A stretch of 64,000 bases of DNA. Source: Phyto melanocephala (lineage: Eukaryota > Arthropoda > Insecta > Diptera > Rhinophoridae). Below, one piece after another: positions 1 through 10,207 of the stretch. Where the stretch lies: positions 110,638,128 through 110,702,127 of the forward strand of contig OW799234.1 in assembly GCA_941918925.1 (NCBI GenBank). The letters run 5' to 3'. The translations under genes were made by a program, and so were the position numbers. The notes beneath the pieces were generated by a model. That model was given only the letters and a program-made list of their open reading frames with translations. It made no database searches and was not told where the DNA came from. Numbering within the stretch: position 1 is the first letter of the stretch; every line of letters starts with the position of its first letter.

Positions 1-64
1 TGTTTGTCAAACTCTATGTAAATATATGTACATACATATATAAAACAGATATTTCAGTGGCAAG

Positions 65-875
65 AATTGTAAAAAATTGATATATTCGCCGTGCCGAATC
101 TGATAATACCCTTGACCATTATGTACATAATTAGGTATAGTCCCACATCGTAGCTTAACCTATATTTCATGTTATACGCCATTTTTTCTTATTATTTTCG
201 ACGCCATCCTTGATTTTGAATTTTTACGTAGTTAACTGTATGTATTCTACTGGTCAAACCCTTTCATTTAATACCAATATTGAGGGGGTTCAAAAAGTTA
301 CATTTTAAAATACCAGATTTGACTTATGTAAAATTATTGTCTGCCATTTTGTAGTAGCGGCCAACATGAATTTTAATCTTTTATATGATACCAGTATTAA
401 CTCTCTCGGTTGTCTAGAAGCTGAAAAAAATTGATTTTAGTTTGTAAATTTTTGGAATATAGTTTATTTAAAAAAAAAATTGCATGTAACTTTACCGATT
501 GGAGCACGCTTTACCCAAAATTTTTCACGATTATCTCTAGAGGCATATTATATCTACAAATAATAGCAAAGGTACATATGTAAAAATTATTCTATGGCTG
601 AAAAATTTTAATTTTGGTGGTTAAAATATGGAAAAACAGTGGCAGTCGTGTTTATTTGCTCATATCTCAAAAAGTTATTGGGCGATTGTGCTAAATTTTA
701 ATATTGATTCATTGCCGGATATTTCCAAGAGATTGATACCATACACAGATCTGAACATATGGTTGCTTCTAAAAGTTGATTTCAAACAACACACGGACAG
801 ACTGACAAGACTCCTCTAATCATAAGCTTTCAGAAAATATATACTTTATGGAAATGAAAATTGTAGAAATTACAA
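65..875 (+). repeat. F1-family repeat, degraded copy
   Basis: It begins with TATATTCGCCGTGCCGAATC and ATACCCTTGACC, and later carries CATATCTCAAAAAGTTATTG, GATATTTCCAAGAGATTGAT, CACACGGACAGACTGAC and AAGCTTTCAGAAAATATATA. These blocks occur in the same order in the better copies at 29.4 and 33.0 kb. The open frame at 628-819 is repeat, not gene. The middle is divergent. Confidence 0.7.
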
Positions 876-1988
876 TGAAATCTTAAGTATTTCTAGATTA
901 GATATGATACTACTGACTCTTTTTTCCTACAATGTATTCTTACGGAAACTAAAGAGCATGATTTGGTACCCAGATGTAGTCAGAAGATAATATGAGCTAT
1001 TAAAATTTTATCATTATTGTTTGAATTCAACTTGGATTAATACATTAAAGATTTTTTTTTGGTTTTTTAATTTTTGTCCATACAGAAATAATATGATACG
1101 GTATCATCTTTTCATTAACTTATAAGATTTGTATATATTAGTTGTTTAATTTTAAGTGTTGACTATTTTTAAGTTTTTGACAGTCTATGCACTGTTAGTC
1201 AATATAAATGCCGTGAGCAAGCATTACTAAGCGAATAAGAAAAAAAATTTTTTCATAATTGTTACATCCTTGACAGTTTTGTTGGCAAGTAGCTTTTTCA
1301 TTTTATTGTGTATTAAAATTAGACATATAGTTTTACGGCTATATGCATAAAAAGTAGTTATATTATGGTTATAGTGTACAATAGTTATTAAACGCTTTTT
1401 GTATTATAAACCACTAATAAGAATTATATACTACAATAAAATAACACTTTATAGTTATTAAATGTTTGTAGTGATTTTATAAGTATGTATGGCAACGCTT
1501 TTTATATTTAGTTGTCATTTTATTGTTAGTGGTGCTTATAACTACTATAAGATTTACCCGGGTATCAAGTAAAGGTAACATTTTTTATAAAATTTAAGCA
1601 CAAAAACAACATCGAAAAAATAAAAAGTATATAACTTTGGTATATGAAAAATTTTTGAGCAAAAATTATAATACAAATATTAATTATTTACCTATTTTGT
1701 TAATAACAATAACAAAAGTATTCGGGTTAAAAGTTTGTTTACGTTTTTCTTACATCACTATTAAAATTTTTTAATTTTATTTAATTTAAAATATGTTTAA
1801 TTTATTATTTTCTTTTGTATAAATTGCACTTATCTATATGTCGAAATGTGTTTATCTAATCAATTTTAATATTTCAATTACTTTTTCTTAAATTTTTTTA
1901 CAAAATTTCTTTAAAAAATTTTTTTAACGCAAATTATGCATGAAATGTCGCCTTATTTTTTGTTTAAAGAAGGGTAAATCAAACAATA
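876..1988. other. AT-rich DNA without a gene
   Basis: No coding signal. Short inverted words such as TAGTTATA and TATAACTA around 1355-1555 suggest an old MITE, but its ends cannot be defined. Confidence 0.5.
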
Positions 1989-2107
1989 ACTGCTGTATTC
2001 ATAAAAAATATTTTAGGTTTATTAAACGGTTATTTGACAGATGTTGCAGAGAAATTTGTCAAATAAGCCTTCAATAAACCTAAAATATTTTTTATGAATA
2101 CGGCAGT
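1989..2107. mobile_element. 119-bp near-palindromic hairpin MITE
   Basis: ACTGCTGTATTCATAAAAAA at the left pairs with the right end TTTTTTATGAATACGGCAGT. Pairing continues through ATTTTAGGTTTATT, giving about 35 paired bases per arm, then weaker pairing through TTATTTGACA and TGTCAAATAA. A second copy is at 33537-33653, a half copy at 37711-37790, and a trace at 19552-19575. Confidence 0.85.
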
Positions 2108-2267
2108 AAAATTTTTGATTTTATAATTGGTTTATAAAAGGTTTATAAGTCTATTAATGATTTATGAATGCAACAATAGTGAATTTTGTTTAAAAACGAC
2201 TTGTAAGCCTGTTATACGTTTTTATACATATGGCCGTTAAGTTTTATCATACTCAAATTTTCACTAT

Positions 2268-2400
2268 GTACTTAGAATGGAGTGCAGTTCATTAATCTAT
2301 TCATGTAAACACATGATCTCCAATGACACGCTAATGTTAAAATCATTAGTGTTTTCACCTAAATTTAATCACTTCGTCACCAGTTGAACCCCTGCAAATC
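2268..2400 (+). repeat. ~130-bp repeat shared with 44180-44310 (inverted)
   Basis: AGAATGGAGTGCAGTTCATT, CATGTAAACACATGATCTCC, AATGACACGCTAATG and GGTTCAACTGGTGACGAAG (the last on the other strand) all have counterparts on the - strand near 44.2-44.3 kb. The family is unknown; it may be the end of an unidentified element. Confidence 0.65.
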
Positions 2401-3035
2401 CACTTTTTTGTCATAGATTTTTTTGCTGGGTATTAACGTAGTGTCAATAGGAAAAAAAAAGTCTCAATAAAGAATACTACTACTACTTTAAAATACTTAT
2501 GTATATTTGCGTATGGCAACATCATTTATTAACTGTATATCTCAAACGTAGATGGCAGCCTCAACAACAAGTTTTTATAAAATCAATTTGTAGGTTGCCA
2601 GACCGATGCAAATTGTATACTGTTTTCGGGATATTATACTTGTTTTAATCTGTTATTAATATTTGTAAAAAAATAAAAAAACAATTATTAAATTTTATGA
2701 CTCTTACTACTAAATCATTATTCTTTGAGCTCTTATTTAAAACTGAATAATTCTCACAGAAAATATTTGTAACAGATTTAATTAAATATGTATCTAATAT
2801 TAAAAAATGAAGAACAGTGGTTATTTTTAGAAATAAATGTTTTCAATCAATAACTGATATTTACTTGCAAAAAATTTTTATCTGCAATCTATTATATGTC
2901 AATATTTTGTTTTTATTATATCGATTAGGAGTTTCAGCTAAGTTTATTTTTAATATATTTATTGAATAGCCGTATGGTGGAATCATTGCTCCGTTCTTCT
3001 TAATAAACGATACTGGAAAACACTTTACAGTCATG

Positions 3036-3310
3036 TTTATTTTTACAGAGCCATGATTACTGACTTTCTATAATCAATTAAACAATCTTGATGTGCAGGA
3101 GCTGTGGTTTCAACAAGACGGTGCAGTATGACACAAAGCTTGTGCCACAATAGATTTATTAAGGGAAACGTTTAGTAACATCGTAGTTTCACGTTTTGGA
3201 CTCGTTAATTTCACGCCGCTGGACTATTTTTTGTGGGGATATGTGAAGTAGATACTCTACGCCGATAACGATTAACCATTTGGAGGACAAAAATTCCAGA
3301 ATCACTTAAA
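3036..3310 (+). pseudogene. Mariner/Tc1-superfamily transposase fragment
   Basis: Translation with stops gives LWFQQDGAV, LLRETFSNIVVSRFG and TPLDYFLWGYVK. These match the second-Asp and third-Asp blocks of an IS630-Tc1-mariner transposase group common in insects. The N-terminal half is missing and at least three stops interrupt it. Confidence 0.65.
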
Positions 3311-3637
3311 AATTGTTGCGTTTTCTTGTTTTTTGATTGCTCCTGATTTTCAATAGTAATACTAGTGTATAATACTGTGGCAACGTAATGTTAATTGAAG
3401 TCGGGCACAATGTGCTTTAAAAAAAGGTAAATACAGCGGCTAGTAACCGACTTAATGAAAGTCGGCTTCGTTCTCTAATTTGTTGTTGACATTTCTACTA
3501 ATCTTTAATTAAATTTTACTTTCGTCTTCGAAAAATTGTTGCAAATAATAGAATAAAAAATTGTTTTATTGTGTGAGAACAAGAAAAGGTTTAAATTCTC
3601 TATTAAACAAAGTATAACCTATAGATATGTGCAAAAA

Positions 3638-4303
3638 ATGAACGCTCAGCAGCAAACACTGTATAATTTTAAAGTTGTATTGTTGGGGGAGGGTTGTGTA
3701 GGGAAAACATCGATTGTTTTACGATATGTCGATGATAAGTTTAATCCCCAGCATATAAGTACACTTCAAGCTTCATTTCTTACAAAGAAGGTCACACTGG
3801 AAGATGGAAATAAGGTGCAGTTGAATATCTGGGACACAGCTGGTCAGGAACGGTTCCATGCATTAGGACCAATATACTATCGTGGTTCTCACGGTGCCAT
3901 ACTGGTGTATGATATCACCGACCAAGACTCCTTTCAAAAGGTAAAAAATTGGGTCAAAGAGCTGAAACGTATGCTGGGATCAGAGATAATACTAGCCATA
4001 ACGGGCAACAAAACCGATTTGGAGGGCCAACGTACCGTAATGGAAGATGATGCAATTTCTTATGCCGAAAGTGTAGGTGCTCATTATTTTGAAACTTCTG
4101 CTAAAACGAATGACAACGTGGAAGAAGTTTTTATTGAATTAACAAGACTTATGGTGCAACATGCAAAACATAACAATCAAAAACAAAGAACATTAAGTCA
4201 GCAGCAATTCGGCCAAAGGCGTTTAATTGTAGAAGATTCCATAGAGGGCAATGATGATAATCAAACACAAGTGCCTGGTAGTTCGCATTCCTGCTGCGGT
4301 TAA
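3638..4303 (+). CDS. Rab21: Rab21 small GTPase
   Basis: Predicted Rab21, a Ras-superfamily GTPase. In animals Rab21 works on early endosomes, in integrin traffic and autophagosome-lysosome fusion. The 221-residue protein shows every G motif: P-loop GEGCVGKT (17-24), switch I with Thr42, WDTAGQE (65-71), NKTD (124-127) and ETSAK (152-156). It ends in Cys219-Cys220-Gly221, the prenylation site expected of a Rab. The charged variable tail (about 177-215) is Gln/Asn-rich. I chose the ATG at 3638, preceded by CAAAAA, because the frame opens further upstream only without another ATG, and because MNAQQQ followed directly by the GTPase fold gives the usual family length. The coding region has no intron. 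Seen: all motifs. Known: the family role. Inferred: orthology to Rab21 rather than Rab5 or Rab22, based on the GEGCVGKTS P-loop and the switch II region. Confidence 0.93.
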   Translation: MNAQQQTLYNFKVVLLGEGCVGKTSIVLRYVDDKFNPQHISTLQASFLTKKVTLEDGNKVQLNIWDTAGQERFHALGPIYYRGSHGAILVYDITDQDSFQKVKNWVKELKRMLGSEIILAITGNKTDLEGQRTVMEDDAISYAESVGAHYFETSAKTNDNVEEVFIELTRLMVQHAKHNNQKQRTLSQQQFGQRRLIVEDSIEGNDDNQTQVPGSSHSCCG

Positions 4304-4713
4304 ATTTAGGGACAACTGTCCAACCTAAACAACCAACCACCAACACAAAACGTTACTAAATTTAATCTAAAAACCGAAGCATAAGGAAATTTGAAAGATA
4401 AATTAAAAGAGCGCGTTTAGGTGTAGTAGTTTAATTATAAAAACGTAGTAAAATTTATGTGATAAAATTACAGAATTAAAAAAAATCAACAATGTATTAA
4501 GAAAAATCTTATACTTGGATGTTTATTAAAGTACGTGTACTATGTATTAAATATTGTTACTATTTTGTTATTTTTTTTAATTTTTCTTATATTATTATAA
4601 TAGAACTACATGAAAAGTTTTCCTTTTCTATAATACTTTTCATTCTTTTTTTCTTTTTAATGTAACTAATGCTTTTATGTATTATTATGTACATAATGTT
4701 TGTAAATATTTCT

Positions 4714-4719
4714 AATAAA
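4714..4719 (+). promoter_or_regulatory. Candidate poly(A) signal of Rab21
   Basis: AATAAA lies about 410 bases after the Rab21 stop codon, followed by a T-rich stretch with TTGTCT. It would give a 3' UTR of ordinary length. AT-rich DNA makes chance matches common, and other weaker candidates exist nearby. Confidence 0.4.
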
Positions 4720-5012
4720 ACAATTTGTCTTAATAATATAAATCTTTAATTTAACATCTGAGCTTGCGCGGCAATAAAAATTAAGCCGACCCTTTCTATC
4801 TGATGATTTTTTTGTCTATTACTGCATTCGTTGCCTCATAACATGACTGACAAACTCACCTGAAACATCGTTCCCCAGCCGAAACGCAGGATTTTTTGGG
4901 AACTCGTTCCTTAAGGAAGTATGTTATCCTAATATCTCCTAAACTCAAAAGTTTAAAATTTACTTAAAAAAGCAAGCAAATCTTTATAAAAATATTAGAC
5001 TTTTCTTTGCCC

Positions 5013-5760
5013 TTTTTATACCCACCACCAAAAAGTTAGTGTGGTATATTCATTTTGTCATTCTGTTTGTATATATTTTTGAGTCCTGGTTTTATTTTAT
5101 GACGATCTAGCTATGTCCGTCTGTCGAAAGTACGAATAAAATGCGATTGTGTCTAACCGCATTGACGTAGAGCGATGAAACTTCTTAAGTATATTTCCTG
5201 AGTAAAAAAATATCCTTTCCTAAAACTGCTTAAGTCTGTGTCTTTTCGGTCTACTTAAAATTTAAAGTGTAATAAAACTGAGAAAATAAGATTTACAATT
5301 CTTATTTTTCTTAACGTTGTTTTTTGGTCAATAGATTTGTAGCAACGGAAACCCTATTTTTACTCCTACCTCCCATATAACGCTATATTTTAAATTCATA
5401 TAATTTCTCTATAGGCAAAGATGTTGAAAGATCAAAGGACCCTATTAAAATATTTAGGCACCCCAGGAAATATCTAAGCAGAATTCATTAGCAAAAAGTA
5501 TTTCGATACGTCTATTTTAAAGTTCACTTCTCACATATTTAAGGAAATTTAAAAGCTCATAAAACCGACAGATTTAGAGGTATGATGAATTTTTGCATAT
5601 ATAGTTATTAAGTCAATGTAGGTGACACACCCATTTTAACGCCTACCTCTTTAATAACGTTTTTCTTAAATTCATATGATATCTCTATGGACAAGGGTTT
5701 TGAGAGCATAAAGCACTCTTATTGAAATATCTTAGCTAAATTTATTAGCACTAAACGCAT
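5013..5760 (+). repeat. F2-family repeat, one end
   Basis: Starts TTTTTATACCCACCACCAAA, then CATTTTGTCATTCTGTTTGT and ATGACGATCTAGCTATGTCC as in other F2 copies. The far end with GGCACAGCCGA is missing. Confidence 0.65.
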
Positions 5761-6013
5761 GAATAAAGATTTAATTATGGTTATTACACAAACAAGTTAA
5801 TACTTTTCTGAAAGGTAATTTTATTTCCTTTTAAACTAATTAAACTAAATGGCCTTTATTATTTATTAAAAATTATTTTACCACTATTAATTCGTTCCGT
5901 GTATAAATTGCGCTCAAGCTAAATAAAAAATCAAAATGCAAACAAAAATTTAAATCAACCAAAAAAGAAAACTTTTCCACTTTATTTTATTTTCATTTTC
6001 GTCATTTCTAAAA

Positions 6014-6476
6014 AATGGTAAACCTGTTTCTGAGAAAATTCGTATTTTAATTGTCGATAAATTCAAATTGGGAATAACATATGGGCATATATCGACCGAT
6101 CTTAAAATCCCAAGATCTACAATACAAAGTATTGTTAGGAAATATTAAATAAGCGGAAAATTCAGCAATAATGTTTTAAACAGAGGCCGGACTTCCAGAA
6201 TAAGTCATCGTGATAAAAGAGCTTTGGCAAATATATTAAACTAAATCGTCAAAGCACTGTTCGAGATAAAGCCTTAAAGTAGTCTGAAGCAATTGGAAAG
6301 CCCGTAAAACTTCAGTGGACCCGACTACAAATGCAAAGCATAGGTTATAATTTTTATAAAGTAAGTTAAAGATTAACCCGGTATTTCGAAATTAACTTGA
6401 TAATTTATATAATTTTTTTAGGCCAAACAAGAGCCATATCGATGCCTTACTTCCTCAACCTCGTATCTTAAAAAAT
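6014..6476 (+). pseudogene. Decayed Tc1-like transposase (N-terminal half)
   Basis: With stops read through, 6017-6230 gives the helix-turn-helix pair of Tc1 transposases: a stretch like KPVSEKIRILIVDKFKLGIT, IPRSTIQSIVRKY, then RGRTSRISHRDKRAL. A further match, RQSTVRDKAL and KLQWTRLQMQSIGYNFYK, follows to about 6360. An in-frame TAA follows the KY of the first helix region and more stops come after. The catalytic DDE part is not seen. It is followed by an unusual inverted repeat (6433-6700). Confidence 0.6.
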
Positions 6477-6700
6477 AAAATTTTTCAGGAGAGAAAAATA
6501 AAAGGGTTTATCTTTTTATACTTCGGTGTTTGGTTAAAAGTTTAAATGCAGTTATTAAGACATTGATTGTATTTATGTATACTAGTGGTAATAATATGCT
6601 AATCTTTTTTAGTTAAATCATAAAACAATCGTTTGATATGAAAAAGTCAAAACCGTATTTTTTAAGATACGAGGTTGAGGAAGTAAGGCATCGATATGGC
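6433..6700. repeat. Perfect 44-bp inverted repeat around a 180-bp spacer
   Basis: Arm 6433-6476 (begins GCCATATCGATGCCTTACTT) is the exact reverse complement of 6657-6700. The 180-base spacer is AT-rich and has no coding signal. It could be a 268-bp MITE with 44-bp terminal repeats or a local inverted duplication; no target duplication is evident at its edges. Confidence 0.9.
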
Positions 6701-6711
6701 ATGAATCTTCT

Positions 6712-6740
6712 TCTATCTATCTATCTATCTATCTATCTAT
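6712..6740 (+). repeat. (TCTA)n microsatellite
   Basis: About seven TCTA units run directly into the TCTATATATATA start of the Helitron-like element. Confidence 0.9.
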
Positions 6741-6755
6741 ATATATAAAAGTGAA

Positions 6756-6760
<5 letters not shown>

Positions 6761-6804
<44 letters not shown>
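6761..6804 (+). repeat. (GT)n microsatellite
   Basis: About 22 GT dinucleotides inside the 5' part of the Helitron-like element. Confidence 0.95.
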
Positions 6805-6806
<2 letters not shown>

Positions 6807-6896
6807 GCTATAGACTCTGAAACTGTAAAACCGATCGGGCTCAAACTTTGGTAAGTTGGTTTACACATACCAGGGAGTGTTTATGGGTGAAAAAAA

Positions 6897-7790
6897 GTGG
6901 GCGGGGTCACGCCCATAAAAAATTAGTTATCAGTTTTAGTTACTTGCACTTGACCGATTTTTCTGAAACTTTGCACACATATCGAGCTGTCATGACTAAA
7001 TTATTTCGTGATAAGAAAAGTGGGCGTGGCCACGCCCCTAAAAAAGTTTTAATTTTGAGGTACTTGCACTGGACCGATTTTTCTGAAACTTTGCACAAAT
7101 ATTAAGCTGTCATGACTTTATAATTTCGTGATTAAAAAAGTGGGCGGGGCCACGCCCCTAAAAAAAGTTTTAATTTTGAGGTACTTGCACTGGACCGATT
7201 TTTCTGAAACTTTGCGCACATATTAAGCTGTCATGACTTTATAATTTCGTGATTAAAAAAGTGGGCGGGGCTACGCCCATAAAAAATTAGTTATCAGTTT
7301 TAGCTACTTGCACTGGACCGAATTTTCTGAAACTTTGCAAACATATTAAGCTGTCGTGACTTTATAACTTCGTGATTAAAAAAGTGGGCGGGACCACGCC
7401 CATAAAAAAAGGCTATAATTTTGAGGTACTTGCATCAGACCGATTTTTCTGAAACTTTGCACACATATTGAGCTGTCATGACTAAATAATTTCAAGATTA
7501 GAAAAGTGGGCAGTGCCACGCCCATAAAAAAGAGGTATCATTTTGAGGTACTTGCACTGGACCGATTATTCTGAAACTTTGCACACATATTGAGCTATTA
7601 TGACTTTACAATTTCGTGATTAGAAAAGTGGGCAAGGCCACGCCCATAAAAACAATTTTAATTTTGGGATACTTGCACTGGTTCGATTCTTCTGAAACTT
7701 TGCACACATATTGAGCTGTTATGACTTACAATTTCGTGACTAGAAAAGTGGGAAATGCCACGCCCATAAAAAAATTATAATTTTTAGGTT
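6897..7790 (+). repeat. Eight tandem ~121-bp units, each with a GC-rich palindrome
   Basis: Palindromic cores start near 6897, 7020, 7140, 7261, 7384, 7506, 7628 and 7748, a period of 120-123 bases. GGGCGTGGCCACGCCC is the most regular core. Later units decay (GGGCAGTGCCACGCCC, GGGAAATGCCACGCCC). Confidence 0.88.
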
Positions 7791-7871
7791 TTTGCACTTG
7801 ATATTCAATTAAAATTCAGAATGCATTTCGATTCATTAAGGGGCGTAGCAACGCGCGCCGGGTTTGGCTAG

Positions 7872-8223
7872 TTATTTATATAATTAACTGTATTTATGCT
7901 TAAAACAAAATCATTTCTCTGCTTAGAACTTTAATGCAATCTTTTCTTCTTTGTCATTTAAAACAAAGAAAAAAATAGAAATTTTATTAAAGCCAACATG
8001 TATTATCTGAAAGTCAAAATATATTTACATATGTATGTATGTACGTACTTTTCATGGTAAGTAGTCAATCAGTTTTATTTAATATTATATTTAAAAATGG
8101 AGTAATATAGTATATTCTTAAAATATACGCATACTTCGCTAGCGTAGTTCTTACTATTTGTTGAATACTCTAGTTCTTTCTTTAATTAATTACTAAGTAA
8201 TTTTTCGATAAATCTATGAAAAC

Positions 8224-8255
<32 letters not shown>

Positions 8256-8935
8256 AACTTTATTTAGAAAAATGAAAACCAAACAAGTAGTAAAAAAAAA
8301 TCAATGCGTCTGGGTTAAAAATTTTTAGATTCAGGAAACGCAAAAATTATAACAAAACATACCATTACCATTTTAGTCCCCAAAATTTCACCTAAATAGT
8401 GACCAATATTCTATTATACGATAATAATTATCAAACTATTTCCCATTGGATAATAAAAGAGAAGTCTACAAGATATTAAAATTCGTATTTAAAATTTAGC
8501 ACCCAATTAAAAAACTTTTTAAAACAAAATTTATTCTTAATTCAAGAGTATACAATATATTCCAATTAGGTTTAACATTGCAACGAAATGCAATATTTGT
8601 ATTTAAATCAACTGTGGCAGGAAAAAATGTCGTTGGCTTAGAATCGTCTAGGGGTTGATTGTCACAACTCTTTTTGTATGCCACTTCAGTTAGTAGATAT
8701 TACATTTTGCACCAATAAAAAAATGTTGAAAAAAACAAGACAGTGAAAAAAATTCTGGACTAATTGGAATACATGGCAACCTTATTTAAAAACAGTTACA
8801 CTGAAAACGTCTGAGACATGAAATATGTATTAAAAAATTTTAATATATCAGAACTTGAACATTTAGCCATTAACGTAGCTACAATTTTTTTCTGGGATTA
8901 ACAAAAGCTTAAAAATTCTTCTGTGGCGGAAAATC
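7872..8935. other. No gene seen between Helitron-like element and LINE
   Basis: AT-rich. Apart from the poly-T run at 8222 nothing is recognised. The - strand frame at 8496-8684 has no family features. Confidence 0.5.
8222..8249 (+). repeat. Long poly-T run
   Basis: About 24 consecutive T bases. It may be the tail of an old reverse-strand retroelement, but nothing recognisable adjoins it. Confidence 0.6.
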
Positions 8936-8951
8936 TAAGTTTATTTTATAC
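8936..8951 (+). repeat. Target site duplication, 5' copy (LINE)
   Basis: TAAGTTTATTTTATAC, identical to 13106-13121. The next base differs (A here, G downstream), which marks the LINE 5' end at 8952. Confidence 0.9.
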
Positions 8952-9073
8952 ATCTGGCATCTCTGCCTCAAACCGTGAACATCGTGTTATTTTTTACTCT
9001 AAATTGTTAAACCAATTTTATATATTAAAAAGTCAATAAAAATAAAACTTTAAGTGATTGTGTATTTCTGACA

Positions 9074-10207
9074 ATGTTGTCGCAGAAAAGAAAAAAACTC
9101 TGGGGTAATAACCCAAAATTTAAAGTGCCAAAAATATCCGACATACCTAGCAGCAGTGCAAATAGATTTCAGCTACTTGCAAATGAAGAAGAAGAAGACA
9201 GTACTCACAAGGAGAAAATACCACCTATTGTAGTGGACTCAGTTCATAGTTTTTCGTCAGTTTTTGGGCTAATTGGAGAAAGGTATAAGTTTAAAAGAAT
9301 GTCAATTGGAACAAAAATATTATCTAGTTCAAGAACTCTTTATGAAGAGGCCTTAAATCTACTAAGAACCAAAAAGTACCAGTTTTACACGCATGAAATA
9401 AAAGATGCGAAAACCTTTAAATTAGTGTTGTTTGGTCTTATTCAAATGGACACTAAGATAATCAGTGATGAATTTAACAAATCACACAACATAAATCCGG
9501 TAAGTGTTAAGGAAATCACTACCAAAAGGTCTACCGCCGACGATACACTATATCTAATTGAGTTTGACCGCCAGCAAGTGTCGAAGAGGGATATATTAAA
9601 AATTAGGTATTTTAGTAATATTGCCGTTTACTGGAGAAGACCACTCAAGGGCAGTAAAGGTCCTACACAATGCACCAAATGCTCTATGTATGGTCATGGT
9701 GCTAGAAACTGTAACAGAGTAGTAGTGTGTGCAGCCTGTGCTGGTAATCATGAATTTGCAGATTGCCCATTGAACAAAGCTGCAAATAGTGATAACGTCG
9801 TTTATAAATGTCACAACTGCACAAAAAAGAATTTTAGAAATGTGAAGCACAGAGCTGACGACCCTAAATGCCCATGTCGTCAGGAATATCTTGAGATTCG
9901 ACAACGTACCACAGCCAGAATGAAGGTGCCACAAAGGAATTATATGATGAACTTCAACGTCAATGAAGTTAATTTTCCACAACTGCCCGGTAAGGAGCAT
10001 CAAAATTATCCACGTGACTCTGGTGCTAAAAATATACTGTACTCTGATGTAACAAGAAGTAAAAATCTTGTGAACAGAAATGAAGATGATATTTCCAATG
10101 AGAAATTAATGGAAATATTTTTTGATGCTGTCGATGCACTTCAAAGATGCCAAAATAAGTACGACAAGCTACGAGTGCTGGGAATGATGCTTCAACATGC
10201 CATATAA
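9074..10207 (+). CDS. LINE ORF1 protein (nucleic-acid-binding, Gag-like)
   Basis: This 377-residue ORF1 product of the retrotransposon is expected to bind the element's RNA and form its ribonucleoprotein. A basic N-terminus (residues 1-20) and an acidic patch (38-42) are followed by a pre-C2HC/RRM-like region (about 103-190). Three zinc-binding clusters come next: CX2CX4HX4C at 200-213, CX2CX3HX4C at 219-231, and a looser CX2C...HX5C at 246-266. The tail (about 280-377) has no recognised domain. The first ATG lies about 120 bases into the element. The frame ends in ATATAA, overlapping the start of ORF2 by 11 bases. No stop codon or frameshift interrupts it. Confidence 0.9.
   Translation: MLSQKRKKLWGNNPKFKVPKISDIPSSSANRFQLLANEEEEDSTHKEKIPPIVVDSVHSFSSVFGLIGERYKFKRMSIGTKILSSSRTLYEEALNLLRTKKYQFYTHEIKDAKTFKLVLFGLIQMDTKIISDEFNKSHNINPVSVKEITTKRSTADDTLYLIEFDRQQVSKRDILKIRYFSNIAVYWRRPLKGSKGPTQCTKCSMYGHGARNCNRVVVCAACAGNHEFADCPLNKAANSDNVVYKCHNCTKKNFRNVKHRADDPKCPCRQEYLEIRQRTTARMKVPQRNYMMNFNVNEVNFPQLPGKEHQNYPRDSGAKNILYSDVTRSKNLVNRNEDDISNEKLMEIFFDAVDALQRCQNKYDKLRVLGMMLQHAI

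Larger units (their letters stand above)
6736..7871 (+). mobile_element. Helitron-like non-autonomous element with tandem palindrome units
   Basis: The element starts TCTATATATATAAAAGTG directly after an A and ends CGCGCCGGGTTTGGCTAG before a T. This fits Helitron ends (5' TC, 3' CTRR with a GC-rich hairpin upstream, insertion between A and T). Inside is a (GT)n run (about 6761-6804), then eight units of 120-123 bases. Each carries GTGGGCGGGGCCACGCCC or a variant, then a TACTTGCACTGGACCGAT block and a CTGAAACTTTGCACACATAT block. It holds no coding capacity; the open frame across 6848-7105 is only repeat. The (TCTA)n run at 6712-6740 blurs the 5' boundary. Confidence 0.6.

Noticed and set aside
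3569..3637. Longer N-terminus for Rab21
   Set aside because: The upstream in-frame extension begins at TTG, not ATG, and adds 23 residues foreign to Rab proteins. The ATG at 3638 gives the normal protein.
6848..7105. 85-residue ORF
   Set aside because: Formed by the 121-bp tandem units; the translation repeats with the units.
6897..7790. CRISPR-like array
   Set aside because: Regular spacing comes from full-length tandem units with conserved 'spacers' in a eukaryotic transposon.
8979..8986. Downstream promoter element of the LINE (ACATCGTG)
   Set aside because: It resembles a DPE only partly and its distance from the inferred start is off by one or two bases, so I do not list it as a feature.
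9596..10003. - strand ORF of 135 residues
   Set aside because: It is the antisense shadow of LINE ORF1.
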